The notes under the pieces: model-generated | The model's input: the letters and a program-made list of their open reading frames with translations, nothing else | The model's database searches: none | What the model was told of the DNA's origin: nothing | Position numbers and translations under genes: made by a program | In this document: positions 14,920 to 23,835 of the stretch, piece after piece | Position numbering within the stretch: the stretch's first letter is position 1 | Layout: the number at the start of each line of letters is the position of its first letter | DNA from: Methylophaga sp. OBS1 | Lineage (GTDB): Bacteria; Pseudomonadota; Gammaproteobacteria; Nitrosococcales; Methylophagaceae | Direction: 5' to 3' | Length of the DNA: 61,274 nucleotides | Assembly (NCBI RefSeq): GCF_026319365.1 | Contig: NZ_JAPDMS010000001.1 | Span: 871,181-932,454, forward strand

Positions 14920-16086
14920 CTAGTCCCATTTAAGACCAGCACCAGTCTGATACTCGGTGACTTTGGTCTCGAAGAAGTTCTTCTCCTTCCTCATATTGGC
15001 CTGTTCATCGAGCCAGGGCAGGGTGGCTTCGGCACCGGGGAACGGTTCTTCAAAGCCAAGCTGTTTGGCACGACGGTTAGCGGTGTAACGGAACTGGCCG
15101 TGATGCATTTCTTTTGAGTAACCCAGGATTGGGTCTCGCAGAATGTAGCCGGCATAAGTTTCTTCCGCTGCGTCAGCTTCTTCAAACATGGTCTGGATTT
15201 TCTTCGGATCCAGTTTGACGTTTTCTTCTTTGATAATCTGCTTGCAGACGCGGATGCCGAACGAGGCGTGCATGACTTCGTCACGCATGATGTATTGCAG
15301 CTGTTCGGCGGTGCCTTTCATGAGACCGCGACGTTGCAGGGCGAAGATCGGCGAGAAGCCGTTATAGAACCAGGCGCCTTCGAAGATGCCGCCGAAGAAG
15401 GCATAGGACATCACGAAGTTTTCCAGTTCGTCACGGTCACGCAGGTCGATATCACTGCGCAGCACGGTGTTCAGACGGTCATTGGCCAGTTTGATCTTCT
15501 GGTAAATCTCCGGCACCACGCGGTAGCGGTTGTAGATTTCCGACTGGTCCAGACCGATGGTTTCGATACAGTGCTGGTAGGTCCAGGTGTGCAGAGCTTC
15601 TTCATAAACCTGACGCGCCTGATAGATTTGCAGCTCAGGCGCCGCCATTTTTTCCATGACCGCCAGACCGATATTACGCATGGCGAGAATATCGGAGGTG
15701 GTCAGGTAGGACAGCACATTTTCATAGACGTGGCGCTCTTCCATCGTCAGCTTGTGACGATAGTCATGAACGTCCTGCGCCATGTTGATATCCAGTGGCG
15801 TCCAGTGGTTTTTGTTGGCGTTGAGGAAGTAGTTCCAGGCCCAGGGATACTTGAACGGTGCCAGCTGGTTAATGTCGGTGTCGCCGTTAACGACACGTTT
15901 GTCATCGACATTGACCGGCTTGGCGTTGCTCAGGGGCATCGCTTTGACCTCAGCCGAAGCGGGTGCTTCGGTGAGGTCATTGGCTGCAGGGGCTGCAGCT
16001 TCGGCCTGTTCTGCTTTCTCTTCTTCTTTTTTCGCCTCAGCGGTACCGGCTATCGGTGCTGAGAATGGATCATCCCAATTCAACAT
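14920..16086 (-). CDS. nrdB: Ribonucleoside-diphosphate reductase class Ia, beta subunit
   Basis: NrdB holds the diiron-tyrosyl radical cofactor for reduction of ribonucleotides by NrdA. In a 388-residue product the metal and radical residues E163, H166 and Y170 appear in YEEALHTWTYQH, equivalent to E115, H118 and Y122 of the E. coli enzyme, so it is a true Ia type. The second metal motif is in DEVMHASFGIRVC. After the first nine residues (MLNWDDPFS) lies an Ala/Glu-rich stretch of about 45 residues before VNVDDKRVVNGD. The start ATG overlaps the nrdA stop (TAATG); an ATG nine bases earlier lacks ribosome-site spacing. Confidence 0.95.
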   Translation of the reverse strand: MLNWDDPFSAPIAGTAEAKKEEEKAEQAEAAAPAANDLTEAPASAEVKAMPLSNAKPVNVDDKRVVNGDTDINQLAPFKYPWAWNYFLNANKNHWTPLDINMAQDVHDYRHKLTMEERHVYENVLSYLTTSDILAMRNIGLAVMEKMAAPELQIYQARQVYEEALHTWTYQHCIETIGLDQSEIYNRYRVVPEIYQKIKLANDRLNTVLRSDIDLRDRDELENFVMSYAFFGGIFEGAWFYNGFSPIFALQRRGLMKGTAEQLQYIMRDEVMHASFGIRVCKQIIKEENVKLDPKKIQTMFEEADAAEETYAGYILRDPILGYSKEMHHGQFRYTANRRAKQLGFEEPFPGAEATLPWLDEQANMRKEKNFFETKVTEYQTGAGLKWD

Positions 16087-19013
16087 TACTGACATGCCTC
16101 GCAATCTGGTTCCAAAATTGAGCACGCTTTCGGTGCTTCCATACCTTCACCCAAAAACTCTTCGGCTTCGGCAACAGTGCTGGTCAGGGTCGCGCCAGTT
16201 GTGGCGGCACTGGCAACAGGCGCAGCGGTCGGGCCGGAGGCAACCGGTTTAGGACCACTTGGCTTTTCGGCTGACGGTGGCGGGGTTGGGGCCGAGCTGG
16301 TTTTTTCCGCACCGGTCGCACCCATCGAGCGCAGGTAGTAAGTGGTTTTGAGACCACGGACCCAAGCCAGTTTGTACAGGTTGTCCATCTTCTTACCTGA
16401 TGGTTCTGCCATGTACAGGTTGAGGCTCTGTGCCTGGTCGATCCATTTCTGACGACGGGAAGCGGCTTCAATCAACCAGCGGGCATCCATTTCGAATGCA
16501 GTGGTGTAAAGCGCTTTCAGTTCATCAGGAATACGGTCGATGTCCTGCAGGCTGCCGTCGAAGTATTTCAGGTCGTTAATCATCACGTCGTCCCACAGAC
16601 CGCGTGATTTCAGGTCTTCAACCATGTACGGGTTGATGACGGTGAACTCACCGGACAGGTTCGATTTGACGAAGATGTTCTGATACGTCGGTTCGATTGA
16701 CTGGCTGACACCACAGATGTTGGAGATGGTGGCAGTCGGTGCAATCGCCATGGTGTTTGAGTTACGCATGCCCTGACGTTTGATCTTGTCACGCAGCATA
16801 TCCCAGTCCATGGTTTTGCTTTCGTCCTGTTGCAGGTATTCGCCGCGGGCCTCTTTCAACAACTTGATAGAGTCGATTGGCAGAATGCCTTTGCTCCACA
16901 GGCTGCCTTCATAAGACTGGTACTTGCCACGTTCTGCAGCCAGGTCTGAAGAGGCTTCAATCGCGTAGTAGCTGACCGCTTCCATCGATTCATCAGCAAA
17001 CTTGACCGCTTCTTCAGAGGCATACGGCATACGCAGTTTGTAGAGTGCATCCTGGAAGCCCATGATGCCCAGACCGACCGGACGGTGCAGCAGGTTAGAG
17101 TGACGCGCCTGCGGCACGCTGTAGTAGTTGTACTCGATGACGTTGTCGAGCATACGCATCGCAGTACGGATGGTTTTCTGCAGCTTCTCTTTGTCGAGAT
17201 TACCGTTCTCGTCGACATGCTTGACCATGTTGACCGAGCCCAGGTTACAGACCGCAATCTCTTTGTCAGAGGTGTTCAGCGTAATTTCGGTACACAGGTT
17301 GGAGCTGTGAACGACGCCGACATGTTGTTGCGGGCTGCGGATGTTACAGGGATCTTTGAAGGTAACCCATGGGTGACCGGTTTCGAACAGCATGCCCAGC
17401 ATTTTGCGCCACAGGTCGACGGCGGGCAGTTGCTTGAAGTTACGGATTTCGCCGCGGACGGCTTTTTCTTCGTACTCGGTGTAGGCCTTTTCAAATGCCA
17501 GACCGGTCAGGTCGTGCAGGTCTTCCACTTCTTCCGGTGAGAACAGAGTCCATTGACTTTCTTCAGCCACGCGCTTCATGAAGAGATCTGGAATCCAGTT
17601 GGCGGTGTTCATGTCGTGGGTACGACGACGATCATCACCGGTGTTCTTACGCATATCGAGGAATTCTTCGATATCGATGTGCCAGGTTTCGAGGTAGGCA
17701 CAGACCGCGCCTTTACGTTTACCACCCTGGTTCACAGCAACCGCCGTGTCGTTGGCGACTTTCAGGAACGGGACAACACCTTGTGATTTACCGTTGGTAC
17801 CTTTGATATGAGCGCCCAGACCACGTACACGGGTCCAGTCATTACCCAGACCACCGGCAAACTTGGAGAGCAGGGCGTTATCGCGAATCGCGCTGTAAAT
17901 ACCGCTCAGATCGTCAGGTACGGTCGTCAGGTAGCATGAAGACAACTGCGGACGCAGGGTGCCTGAGTTGAACAGGGTCGGGGTCGAGCTCATGAAGTCG
18001 AAGCTTGAGAGCAGGTTGTAGAACTCAATCGCCCGTTCTTCACGGTCGATTTCGTTGATGGCCAGACCCATTGCGACACGCATGTAGAACGCCTGTGGCA
18101 GTTCAAAGCGGGTGCCGTCATGGTGAATGAAGTAACGGTCGTACAGGGTTTGCAGGCCGAGGTAGGTGAATTCGAAATCGAGTTCCGGTTTCAGCGCTTT
18201 ACCCAGCCGTTCCAGATCAAACAGGCCCAGTTCAGAGTCGACCAGTTCATGCTCAATCGCGGCATGAATGTAGGTTTTGAAATAGTCCGGGTAGATATCG
18301 GCCATTTCACTTTGCTTGGCTTGTCTGTAGGTTTTGTAGACAAAGCTCAGGGCTTCACGACGGATACCGTCCATCAGCAGGCGAGCGGCCAGAGTGCTGT
18401 AGGCGGGATCTTTTTCGATGAAGGTGCGAGCACCCATAACCAGGGCTTTTTCAACGTCAGACGACTTCACGCCGTCGAACAGGTTACGCTGGGTGTCACG
18501 CAGAATGCGGTCACGATCCACTTCTGCCAGACCGACACAGGCTTCGGTGATGAGATCGTGCAGACGGTCGATATCCAGCGGTTGGCGAGTGCCGTCAGCG
18601 GCGGTGACATGCAGGGTCGTCTCGTTCGCTGGTGAGGGATGTTTTTTCTCTTCTTCGGCGCGTTTTTCAGCTTGTTTCTCACGGTAAAGCACGTAAGAAC
18701 GGGCCACTTTGTACTCACCGGCACGCATCAGTTGCAGTTCAACCTGGTCCTGGATGTCTTCAATGTGGACTGTGCCACCTTCGTCGAGACGACGCAGCAG
18801 GTTATCGGTGATTTGTTTGGTCAGTTCTTTAACGGTGTCGTGAATGCGACGACTGTCTTTGGCTGATTCGCCCTCGACGGCCAGAAAGGCCTTGGTCATC
18901 GCCACAGCAATCTTGCTGCTGTCAAAGTCGGTGACTTTGCCGTTACGACGGATAACGCTGTAGCCGCTTTCGGCAGAGGCGTTGTTAATGGATTGTGCTG
19001 GTTCGCTCGCCAT
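16086..19013 (-). CDS. nrdA: Ribonucleoside-diphosphate reductase class Ia, alpha subunit
   Basis: NrdA (975 residues) makes deoxyribonucleotides. Two ATP-cone allosteric domains are visible, at about 10-110 (VIRRNGKVTDFDSSKI...) and 125-220 (LHVTAADGTRQPLDIDRLHDLI...), as in Pseudomonas aeruginosa NrdA. Next come SSCYLTTVPDDL with an active-site cysteine, NLCTEI with the thiyl-radical cysteine, and CNLGSVN. A Pro/Ala-rich linker of about 60 residues precedes the C-terminal redox pair in DCEACQ. I chose ATG 19013, with AGGGA upstream; the frame runs eleven codons further up. It forms one operon with nrdB. NrdR-like boxes and a DnaA box lie upstream. Confidence 0.97.
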   Translation of the reverse strand: MASEPAQSINNASAESGYSVIRRNGKVTDFDSSKIAVAMTKAFLAVEGESAKDSRRIHDTVKELTKQITDNLLRRLDEGGTVHIEDIQDQVELQLMRAGEYKVARSYVLYREKQAEKRAEEEKKHPSPANETTLHVTAADGTRQPLDIDRLHDLITEACVGLAEVDRDRILRDTQRNLFDGVKSSDVEKALVMGARTFIEKDPAYSTLAARLLMDGIRREALSFVYKTYRQAKQSEMADIYPDYFKTYIHAAIEHELVDSELGLFDLERLGKALKPELDFEFTYLGLQTLYDRYFIHHDGTRFELPQAFYMRVAMGLAINEIDREERAIEFYNLLSSFDFMSSTPTLFNSGTLRPQLSSCYLTTVPDDLSGIYSAIRDNALLSKFAGGLGNDWTRVRGLGAHIKGTNGKSQGVVPFLKVANDTAVAVNQGGKRKGAVCAYLETWHIDIEEFLDMRKNTGDDRRRTHDMNTANWIPDLFMKRVAEESQWTLFSPEEVEDLHDLTGLAFEKAYTEYEEKAVRGEIRNFKQLPAVDLWRKMLGMLFETGHPWVTFKDPCNIRSPQQHVGVVHSSNLCTEITLNTSDKEIAVCNLGSVNMVKHVDENGNLDKEKLQKTIRTAMRMLDNVIEYNYYSVPQARHSNLLHRPVGLGIMGFQDALYKLRMPYASEEAVKFADESMEAVSYYAIEASSDLAAERGKYQSYEGSLWSKGILPIDSIKLLKEARGEYLQQDESKTMDWDMLRDKIKRQGMRNSNTMAIAPTATISNICGVSQSIEPTYQNIFVKSNLSGEFTVINPYMVEDLKSRGLWDDVMINDLKYFDGSLQDIDRIPDELKALYTTAFEMDARWLIEAASRRQKWIDQAQSLNLYMAEPSGKKMDNLYKLAWVRGLKTTYYLRSMGATGAEKTSSAPTPPPSAEKPSGPKPVASGPTAAPVASAATTGATLTSTVAEAEEFLGEGMEAPKACSILEPDCEACQ

Positions 19014-19090
19014 AATGAATTCCCTGCATGTTTGGTGAAAAAACAAAAATCATGAAAACCACTAGAGATTGTGGTTTTGAAATGATTGAA

Positions 19091-19106
19091 CCACAAGATA
19101 GTGTGT
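19091..19106. promoter_or_regulatory. NrdR-box-like site upstream of nrdA
   Basis: CCACAAGATAGTGTGT fits the NrdR consensus acaCwAtA/TaTwgtgt well in both halves. A less perfect site, GCACATAAATTGTGCA, is at 19135-19150 with centres 44 bases apart, about four helical turns. Paired boxes are the usual form of NrdR control of reductase genes. No nrdR gene is in the window. Confidence 0.5.
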
Positions 19107-19155
19107 TTTTGAAGCCTTGGCAAGTGGAAAAGTTGCACATAAATTGTGCACTTTT

Positions 19156-19164
19156 TGTGGATAA
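19156..19164. promoter_or_regulatory. DnaA box upstream of nrdA
   Basis: TGTGGATAA is the exact complement of the strong DnaA box TTATCCACA. It is 143 bases before the nrdA start. DnaA binding to the nrd promoter is established in E. coli, where it links deoxynucleotide synthesis to replication. The 351-base gap 19014-19364 contains this, the NrdR-like sites and the hairpin at 19306, and no gene that I can support. Confidence 0.5.
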
Positions 19165-19305
19165 GTAGCAGGCGATCCCGACGTAGCGTAGCAGGGGTGC
19201 CAGCTCCCGGGATTTGGGCGATTTTGGTGCTGAAAAAATATTTTTTTCAACGAGGCAAAAAAAGCAAATTTTGTCTGCCCTGAGTCAGGGGCTGGCAATC
19301 ATACT

Positions 19306-19337
19306 GTCGCCGATGGCAGAAAACAACCACCGGCGAC
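19306..19337 (-). terminator. Hairpin downstream of the 19365 gene
   Basis: Arms GTCGCCG and CGGCGAC with an inner TGG/CCA form a stable stem 28 bases beyond the stop of the membrane protein gene. No T-run follows on either strand, so it may be a weak terminator or an mRNA-protecting stem. Confidence 0.4.
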
Positions 19338-19364
19338 ATCATTAATTATGAAGTTAAATTGTGA

Positions 19365-19895
19365 TCAGAGTGTGTCAATCACAGAAATGGCTGCTGGGCT
19401 AAGCAGTTGCCGAGCACGCTGCTGATCATCACGATCACGTGCCTGGACAATCACTGCCCACTTATTGGCTTTTGTTGCTTCGATTGTTTCATTGATCAGC
19501 GGATCATGGTCAGGACGGAGCGTAAATGCGCCTGCGGCGATCAACCCCATAAATGCGCCGACCATACCCAGTGCCAGATACGTGAGTAATGGACTGGACT
19601 GAGTAAATGTTGGACCTATCGTGGTCACAACCGCAGCGATAATCACACCGGCAAGAAGGCCGACGGCGCCCAGAACATAGTGTGACAGGATCAGTTCTTT
19701 ACCGATGGCCTTGGTTTCGGGTTCCAGACGGTCCTGTAGATGCGTGTCACCAGGTTTAAGTAACTGCACTTCAGCGGACTGGAAGTGACCCTGATCAATC
19801 AGCGATTCTTCAGCGTGTTTCGCTGTTTGTTCGGTTTCAAAAATCCCTGCAACGGTGTGTGGGCGTTTCTCTAAATTCATTTTCATATCTTTCAT
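19365..19895 (-). CDS. Two-helix membrane protein, stress-protein-like
   Basis: A 176-residue product. The N-terminal region (HTVAGIFETEQTAKHAEESLIDQGHFQSAEVQLL) resembles the alpha/beta flap of general stress protein 17M/YflT-like proteins. Two glycine-rich membrane segments follow at about 70-90 and 103-124 (VLGAVGLLAGVIIAAVVTTIG; LALGMVGAFMGLIAAGAFTL). The C-terminal part (KWAVIVQARDRDDQQRARQLL) is a second small alpha/beta repeat. A strong AGGAGGT lies so close that the second of two tandem ATGs (19895) is the better start, although 19898 or 19886 remain possible. It is monocistronic. Function is unknown. Confidence 0.65.
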   Translation of the reverse strand: MKDMKMNLEKRPHTVAGIFETEQTAKHAEESLIDQGHFQSAEVQLLKPGDTHLQDRLEPETKAIGKELILSHYVLGAVGLLAGVIIAAVVTTIGPTFTQSSPLLTYLALGMVGAFMGLIAAGAFTLRPDHDPLINETIEATKANKWAVIVQARDRDDQQRARQLLSPAAISVIDTL

Positions 19896-19942
19896 CATAC
19901 CTCCTGAATGATTCGGGATATGCCCTTACTATGGGTGACAAT

Positions 19943-19972
19943 AAAAAAGCCGCAGATATCCTTATCCACGGC
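19943..19972 (-). terminator. Terminator of the chemoreceptor gene
   Basis: Arms GCCG/CGGC, a two-base internal loop and an inner GATA/TATC stem are followed on the minus strand by T6. It lies 26 bases after the stop of the chemoreceptor gene. Confidence 0.65.
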
Positions 19973-19997
19973 AGGGGAAAAAACAGGGGCTTGCAGA

Positions 19998-22145
19998 TTA
20001 GCGCTGGCTGACCTGGAACACACCGACCAGTTGCGTGAGTTTATGCGCCGTGTTGCGGACCATGACTGCGCGTTGCTGGAGGGCATCAATCGCCTGCGTC
20101 ATCAAGCTGGCAGAATGACCGACATCGCGGGCGGTTTCTCCATGGATCTGGCTGTTCTGATCCAGTTGCTTGATAGTGGCAAACATCTGTTCTACCAGCT
20201 GATGCAACGCAGTATTTTCGGAGGAGGCTTCTTCGGTCTTTTTCAGGCTGCGATCGACATTATCAACCCCGGACTCCATGAATTTCACTGCTTCCAGCGT
20301 TTCCGCCTGCATGGTCTCGATCATCTTCTGAATTTCTTCAGCGGAGTTGGCAGTGCGTGACGCCAGGCCGCGCACTTCATCAGCCACCACAGAGAAGCCT
20401 CGACCGTGCTCACCGGCGCGGGCGGCTTCAATAGCGGCATTTAAGGCGAGCAGGTTGGTCTGGTTGGTGATTTCGGAAATGACGCCGATGATATTGCCGA
20501 TTTCTGCGGTGCGGCTATGCAGGTTCTGTACTGCTTTGGCTGAGGTTTCGACTACATCGCGGATTTCCTGCGTGCCGTCCCGGACTGATTCAAACTGAAT
20601 GCGGGCGTCGCGCACGACTTCATCCATCGCCTGTTTCATCGATTCTGCGGTACTGGAGGCATTGCCAATGTCATTAATCTGGGCCTCCAGCAGTTGCAAC
20701 ATCTTATCAATCGCGTCAGCGACTTCATTGGAGACCGTGAAGGCTTCGCGGTTGGTTTCCAGCATCGCTTCGTTGGTGTGGCTGACATTGCTGCTGGTTT
20801 TAATGACCTGACCAACAATGCCATCCAGGTTATCAATAAAGCTATTGATCCAGCGCCCCATATCGCCGGTCTCATCATTTTTCATCTGTCCGGTATCGAG
20901 CCGCTGGGCCAGGTTACCTTCCCCTTCGGCAATGGTGCGAATGACCTCCGTCATTTCATCCAGACGGTTGGCTAACGGGTTGGTGGTAAATGTCTTATAG
21001 AGCATGGCAATGATCACCAGCATCACCGTTGAGGTACCGGCGATGGCCAGATCCGGCAAATCAGTGAGAATGTGCAGCCCCGTATTGACGCAGAGTAGCG
21101 CTACCATGGCGTAGATGAAGCCTTTCATCAGGCTCACGTTAACTGAGCGGCGACGGTAAACCTCCTCAAGATCGCCCTCACACATCATGCCCCAGCGGTC
21201 CGGCGAACCTTTGAGCTGGAAGGTGACGCCTTTACCTATGACCGGGAAATGCCGGTAGTCCGAATAACCGGGGTAGGTAACAAACAGGTTATTGCCATTA
21301 CGAATGGTTTCACGGACACCCGGGTGCAGTTGCCCGGTGGCGGGGTCGGTAAAGCGAATCTCAAATTCGGTGTGACGGTTGACTTTGACGGTGCCAAACT
21401 TGGTGTGAATGCCGCTTTTCAGGTTTTCACCGTGTGAGAAGGTATTGTCTTCGAAGCGCGAACGGGAGAGGGCAATACCCTGTTGAATGCTGGGGTCAAA
21501 ACGTGAATCCACCATAAATATGTAGTTGTCGCCCGACTCCGGGTAAATATGGCCGGCTTCGCGCTGGATTAAATCACCCAGCACATCATTGGGTACCCGA
21601 CCACATACCGCACCGAGAACCTCGCCATCCAGCACGACTGGCTGGTAGAACATCAAAGTCACTTCATCATGGAACTTGGAACTGGACGGGCCGATCTTCA
21701 ATGTCAGCTCATCGACATAAGGGCCGTGCAGAAAAGCGTCGCTCAGCCCTTTTTCTACGGCTTTACGGTCGAGATCATTTTGTCCGTTGTGGGCGCTGTA
21801 GGTGGAGTGGGTGACGGTACCGCTGGTGTCAATGACAAACAGTTCGGAGAAGTCCGGCGCGGCTGCCATTCGTTCATTGAGTAGGTTGTTGCCGATATCA
21901 GGGTAGCTGCTGGCAACTTGTTCGGCGAGCAATTCCATTTGATCCCAGTGACTGGCGACCCATTGCTGCAGTAACTTGACGCGGGTTGCTGCAATGCCTT
22001 CAAAGGTTTTCTCAACAGCGCTGTAATTGTGTCGATTGAGAAAGCAGGAACGGGACATCGCCAGTTTGCCGGTACTACCAAACCAGGGTAACCATTTTTT
22101 CTCTGCCCGGCTCAGGTTCATTGTGTGGCTTTTGAGTTTGCTCAT
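19998..22145 (-). CDS. Methyl-accepting chemotaxis protein with N-terminal Cache-like sensor
   Basis: A 715-residue chemoreceptor. Residues about 40-335 form a double-Cache-like sensor ([18 protein letters not shown]...; [20 protein letters not shown]). Two hydrophobic segments lie together at about 338-361 and 365-386, then comes a HAMP-like region ([24 protein letters not shown]). The long signalling coiled coil contains the invariant hairpin tip [36 protein letters not shown] see no membrane segment before the sensor, so the sensor is probably cytoplasmic. ATG 22145 follows AAGAGA; the frame is open 17 codons further. It is a lone gene, and the ligand is unknown. Confidence 0.9.
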   Translation of the reverse strand: MSKLKSHTMNLSRAEKKWLPWFGSTGKLAMSRSCFLNRHNYSAVEKTFEGIAATRVKLLQQWVASHWDQMELLAEQVASSYPDIGNNLLNERMAAAPDFSELFVIDTSGTVTHSTYSAHNGQNDLDRKAVEKGLSDAFLHGPYVDELTLKIGPSSSKFHDEVTLMFYQPVVLDGEVLGAVCGRVPNDVLGDLIQREAGHIYPESGDNYIFMVDSRFDPSIQQGIALSRSRFEDNTFSHGENLKSGIHTKFGTVKVNRHTEFEIRFTDPATGQLHPGVRETIRNGNNLFVTYPGYSDYRHFPVIGKGVTFQLKGSPDRWGMMCEGDLEEVYRRRSVNVSLMKGFIYAMVALLCVNTGLHILTDLPDLAIAGTSTVMLVIIAMLYKTFTTNPLANRLDEMTEVIRTIAEGEGNLAQRLDTGQMKNDETGDMGRWINSFIDNLDGIVGQVIKTSSNVSHTNEAMLETNREAFTVSNEVADAIDKMLQLLEAQINDIGNASSTAESMKQAMDEVVRDARIQFESVRDGTQEIRDVVETSAKAVQNLHSRTAEIGNIIGVISEITNQTNLLALNAAIEAARAGEHGRGFSVVADEVRGLASRTANSAEEIQKMIETMQAETLEAVKFMESGVDNVDRSLKKTEEASSENTALHQLVEQMFATIKQLDQNSQIHGETARDVGHSASLMTQAIDALQQRAVMVRNTAHKLTQLVGVFQVSQR

Positions 22146-22223
22146 TGTGTTTCTCTTGTGGTCTATCCGAAACACACCGAGCAAATCCTGCGCCACCGGA
22201 TTAAGCCGATGTTTTCATTCGGT

Positions 22224-22260
22224 ATTCCGGCACACCGGTATCAGACCAGTGCACCGGAAT
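22224..22260. repeat. Inverted repeat upstream of the chemoreceptor gene
   Basis: ATTCCGG and CCGGAAT arms, with a further CAC/GTG pairing offset by a bulge, enclose about 20 bases. It lies about 80 bases before the chemoreceptor start and may be a leader hairpin or a protein site. No gene is visible in the 200 bases around it. Confidence 0.35.
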
Positions 22261-22345
22261 AGTGCGAATGAGACTGATTTGTAATATTAATGGTCCAAAT
22301 TAGTGCCGATATTTGTGATAAAAACCATTAACTTAAAATAGGTAT

Positions 22346-22813
22346 TTAAAGTGCTGATATAACTTCTTTCACTTCATCAACATGTTCTTTTACTTTGACC
22401 TTGCGCCACTCATGACGAAGTACACCCGCTTTATCGATCAGGAAAGTACTGCGTTCAATGCCCAGGTGTTCTTTGCCGTACATTTTTTTGAGCTTGATGA
22501 CATCGAATAATTGACAGACGGCTTCATCTTCATCAGATAACAGGTCAAACGGAAAGCACTGTTTTTCCTTGAAGTTTTCATGTTTCCTCAGACTGTCACG
22601 GGACACACCCACAATCACAGTATCGTGCTGGTCAAAAAATTCGATGTTGTCACGGAAGTTCTGACCCTCAGTGGTACAGCCCGGTGTGTTGTCTTTGGGA
22701 TAGAAATAAATCAGCACATTTTTGCCTTTAAAGTCAGAGAGGCGGAAGGTTTTATCGCCGGTGCTGGGTACTTCAAAGTCAGGGACTTTTTGTCCCACTG
22801 CAACTTGACTCAT
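22346..22813 (-). CDS. bcp: Peroxiredoxin Bcp/PrxQ type
   Basis: A 155-residue thiol peroxidase that reduces hydrogen and organic peroxides. The fold signature VLIYFYPKDNTPGCTTEGQNFRD has the peroxidatic Cys46. The resolving cysteine found five residues later in E. coli Bcp is absent (Gln51), so this member is either a 1-Cys type or uses another cysteine such as those in EKQCFPF or EAVCQLF. It starts with an ATG preceded by AGGATGATCAG and is divergent from dapA with a 120-base gap. Confidence 0.93.
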   Translation of the reverse strand: MSQVAVGQKVPDFEVPSTGDKTFRLSDFKGKNVLIYFYPKDNTPGCTTEGQNFRDNIEFFDQHDTVIVGVSRDSLRKHENFKEKQCFPFDLLSDEDEAVCQLFDVIKLKKMYGKEHLGIERSTFLIDKAGVLRHEWRKVKVKEHVDEVKEVISAL

Positions 22814-22933
22814 CTGATCATCCTGTTTTGAAACGATTTAGGGAGAAACGTACCTTACACAATCATCGCTGATCTTGTCATCAACAGGCAGGCAAAGTAC
22901 CATGCCTGTTATTTTTCCGGAGTCTCAAAGATT

Positions 22934-23812
22934 ATGTATAGCGGCAGTATGGTAGCGCTTGTCACCCCGATGCATGAAGATGGTGCACTGGATGATGACA
23001 GCCTGCGAAAGCTGATTGAGTTTCATATCAGCGAAGGAACCGATGCCATCGTCGCTGTCGGCACGACCGGTGAGTCTGCTACTTTGAGCGTCGAGGAACA
23101 CTGTGGTGTGATCCGCAAGGTGGTAGAGCAGGTTAACGGCCGCATCCCTGTATTGGCGGGTACCGGCGCCAACTCGACTTCGGAAGCGATTGAGCTCACT
23201 GAATACGCCAAAGATCTGGGCGCTGATGCGGCCTTACTGGTAGCACCCTACTATAATAAGCCTACCCAGGAAGGCATGTACCTGCATTTCAAAGCGATTG
23301 CTGAGGCAGTCGATATTCCGCAAATTTTATATAATGTGCCCGGCCGGACCGCTTCCGACCTGCTACCGGAGACAGTCGGACGTTTATCTGAAATCCGTAA
23401 TATCCTTGGTATCAAGGAAGCCTCCGGCGATGTCTCCCGGGTGCAGCAAATCCGTCAGTTGGCGACGGAAGACTTTGAGTTGTATACCGGCGAAGACGCC
23501 AACACCGTTGACTTTATCCTGGCCGGTGGCTGTGGTGTGATATCCGTCACAGCGAATGTGGCACCGCGTCTGATGCATGATATGTGCATGGCTGCCATCA
23601 ACGGCGACGAGGAGAAAGCACGGGAAATTAACCAGAAATTGGTTGCCCTTCATCAATTTTTATTTGTCGAGGCTAACCCGATTCCTGTTAAATGGGCGTT
23701 GGCTGAAATGGGAATGATTCCGAAAGGGATTCGTCTGCCCATGACGGTATTATCGGAAAAATACCATCAGTCAGTGCGTGAGGCCCTCATTACGGCGGGT
23801 GTTCTGAATTAG
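22934..23812 (+). CDS. dapA: 4-hydroxy-tetrahydrodipicolinate synthase
   Basis: DapA condenses pyruvate with aspartate semialdehyde, the first step of the lysine and meso-diaminopimelate branch. The protein has the usual 292 residues. Visible motifs are [14 protein letters not shown], the active tyrosine in YNVPGRT and the Schiff-base lysine in GIKEASGD; the end includes [13 protein letters not shown]. It is 23 bases before bamC; dapA followed by bamC is conserved in gammaproteobacteria and probably forms an operon here with the next two genes. Confidence 0.98.
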   Translation: MYSGSMVALVTPMHEDGALDDDSLRKLIEFHISEGTDAIVAVGTTGESATLSVEEHCGVIRKVVEQVNGRIPVLAGTGANSTSEAIELTEYAKDLGADAALLVAPYYNKPTQEGMYLHFKAIAEAVDIPQILYNVPGRTASDLLPETVGRLSEIRNILGIKEASGDVSRVQQIRQLATEDFELYTGEDANTVDFILAGGCGVISVTANVAPRLMHDMCMAAINGDEEKAREINQKLVALHQFLFVEANPIPVKWALAEMGMIPKGIRLPMTVLSEKYHQSVREALITAGVLN

Positions 23813-23835
23813 AATAAATGGGTGAACTTTATTAA

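Noticed and set aside
15268..16062. Open frame of 264 codons antisense to nrdB
   Set aside because: Complement of the conserved NrdB coding region, with a translation lacking any family pattern.
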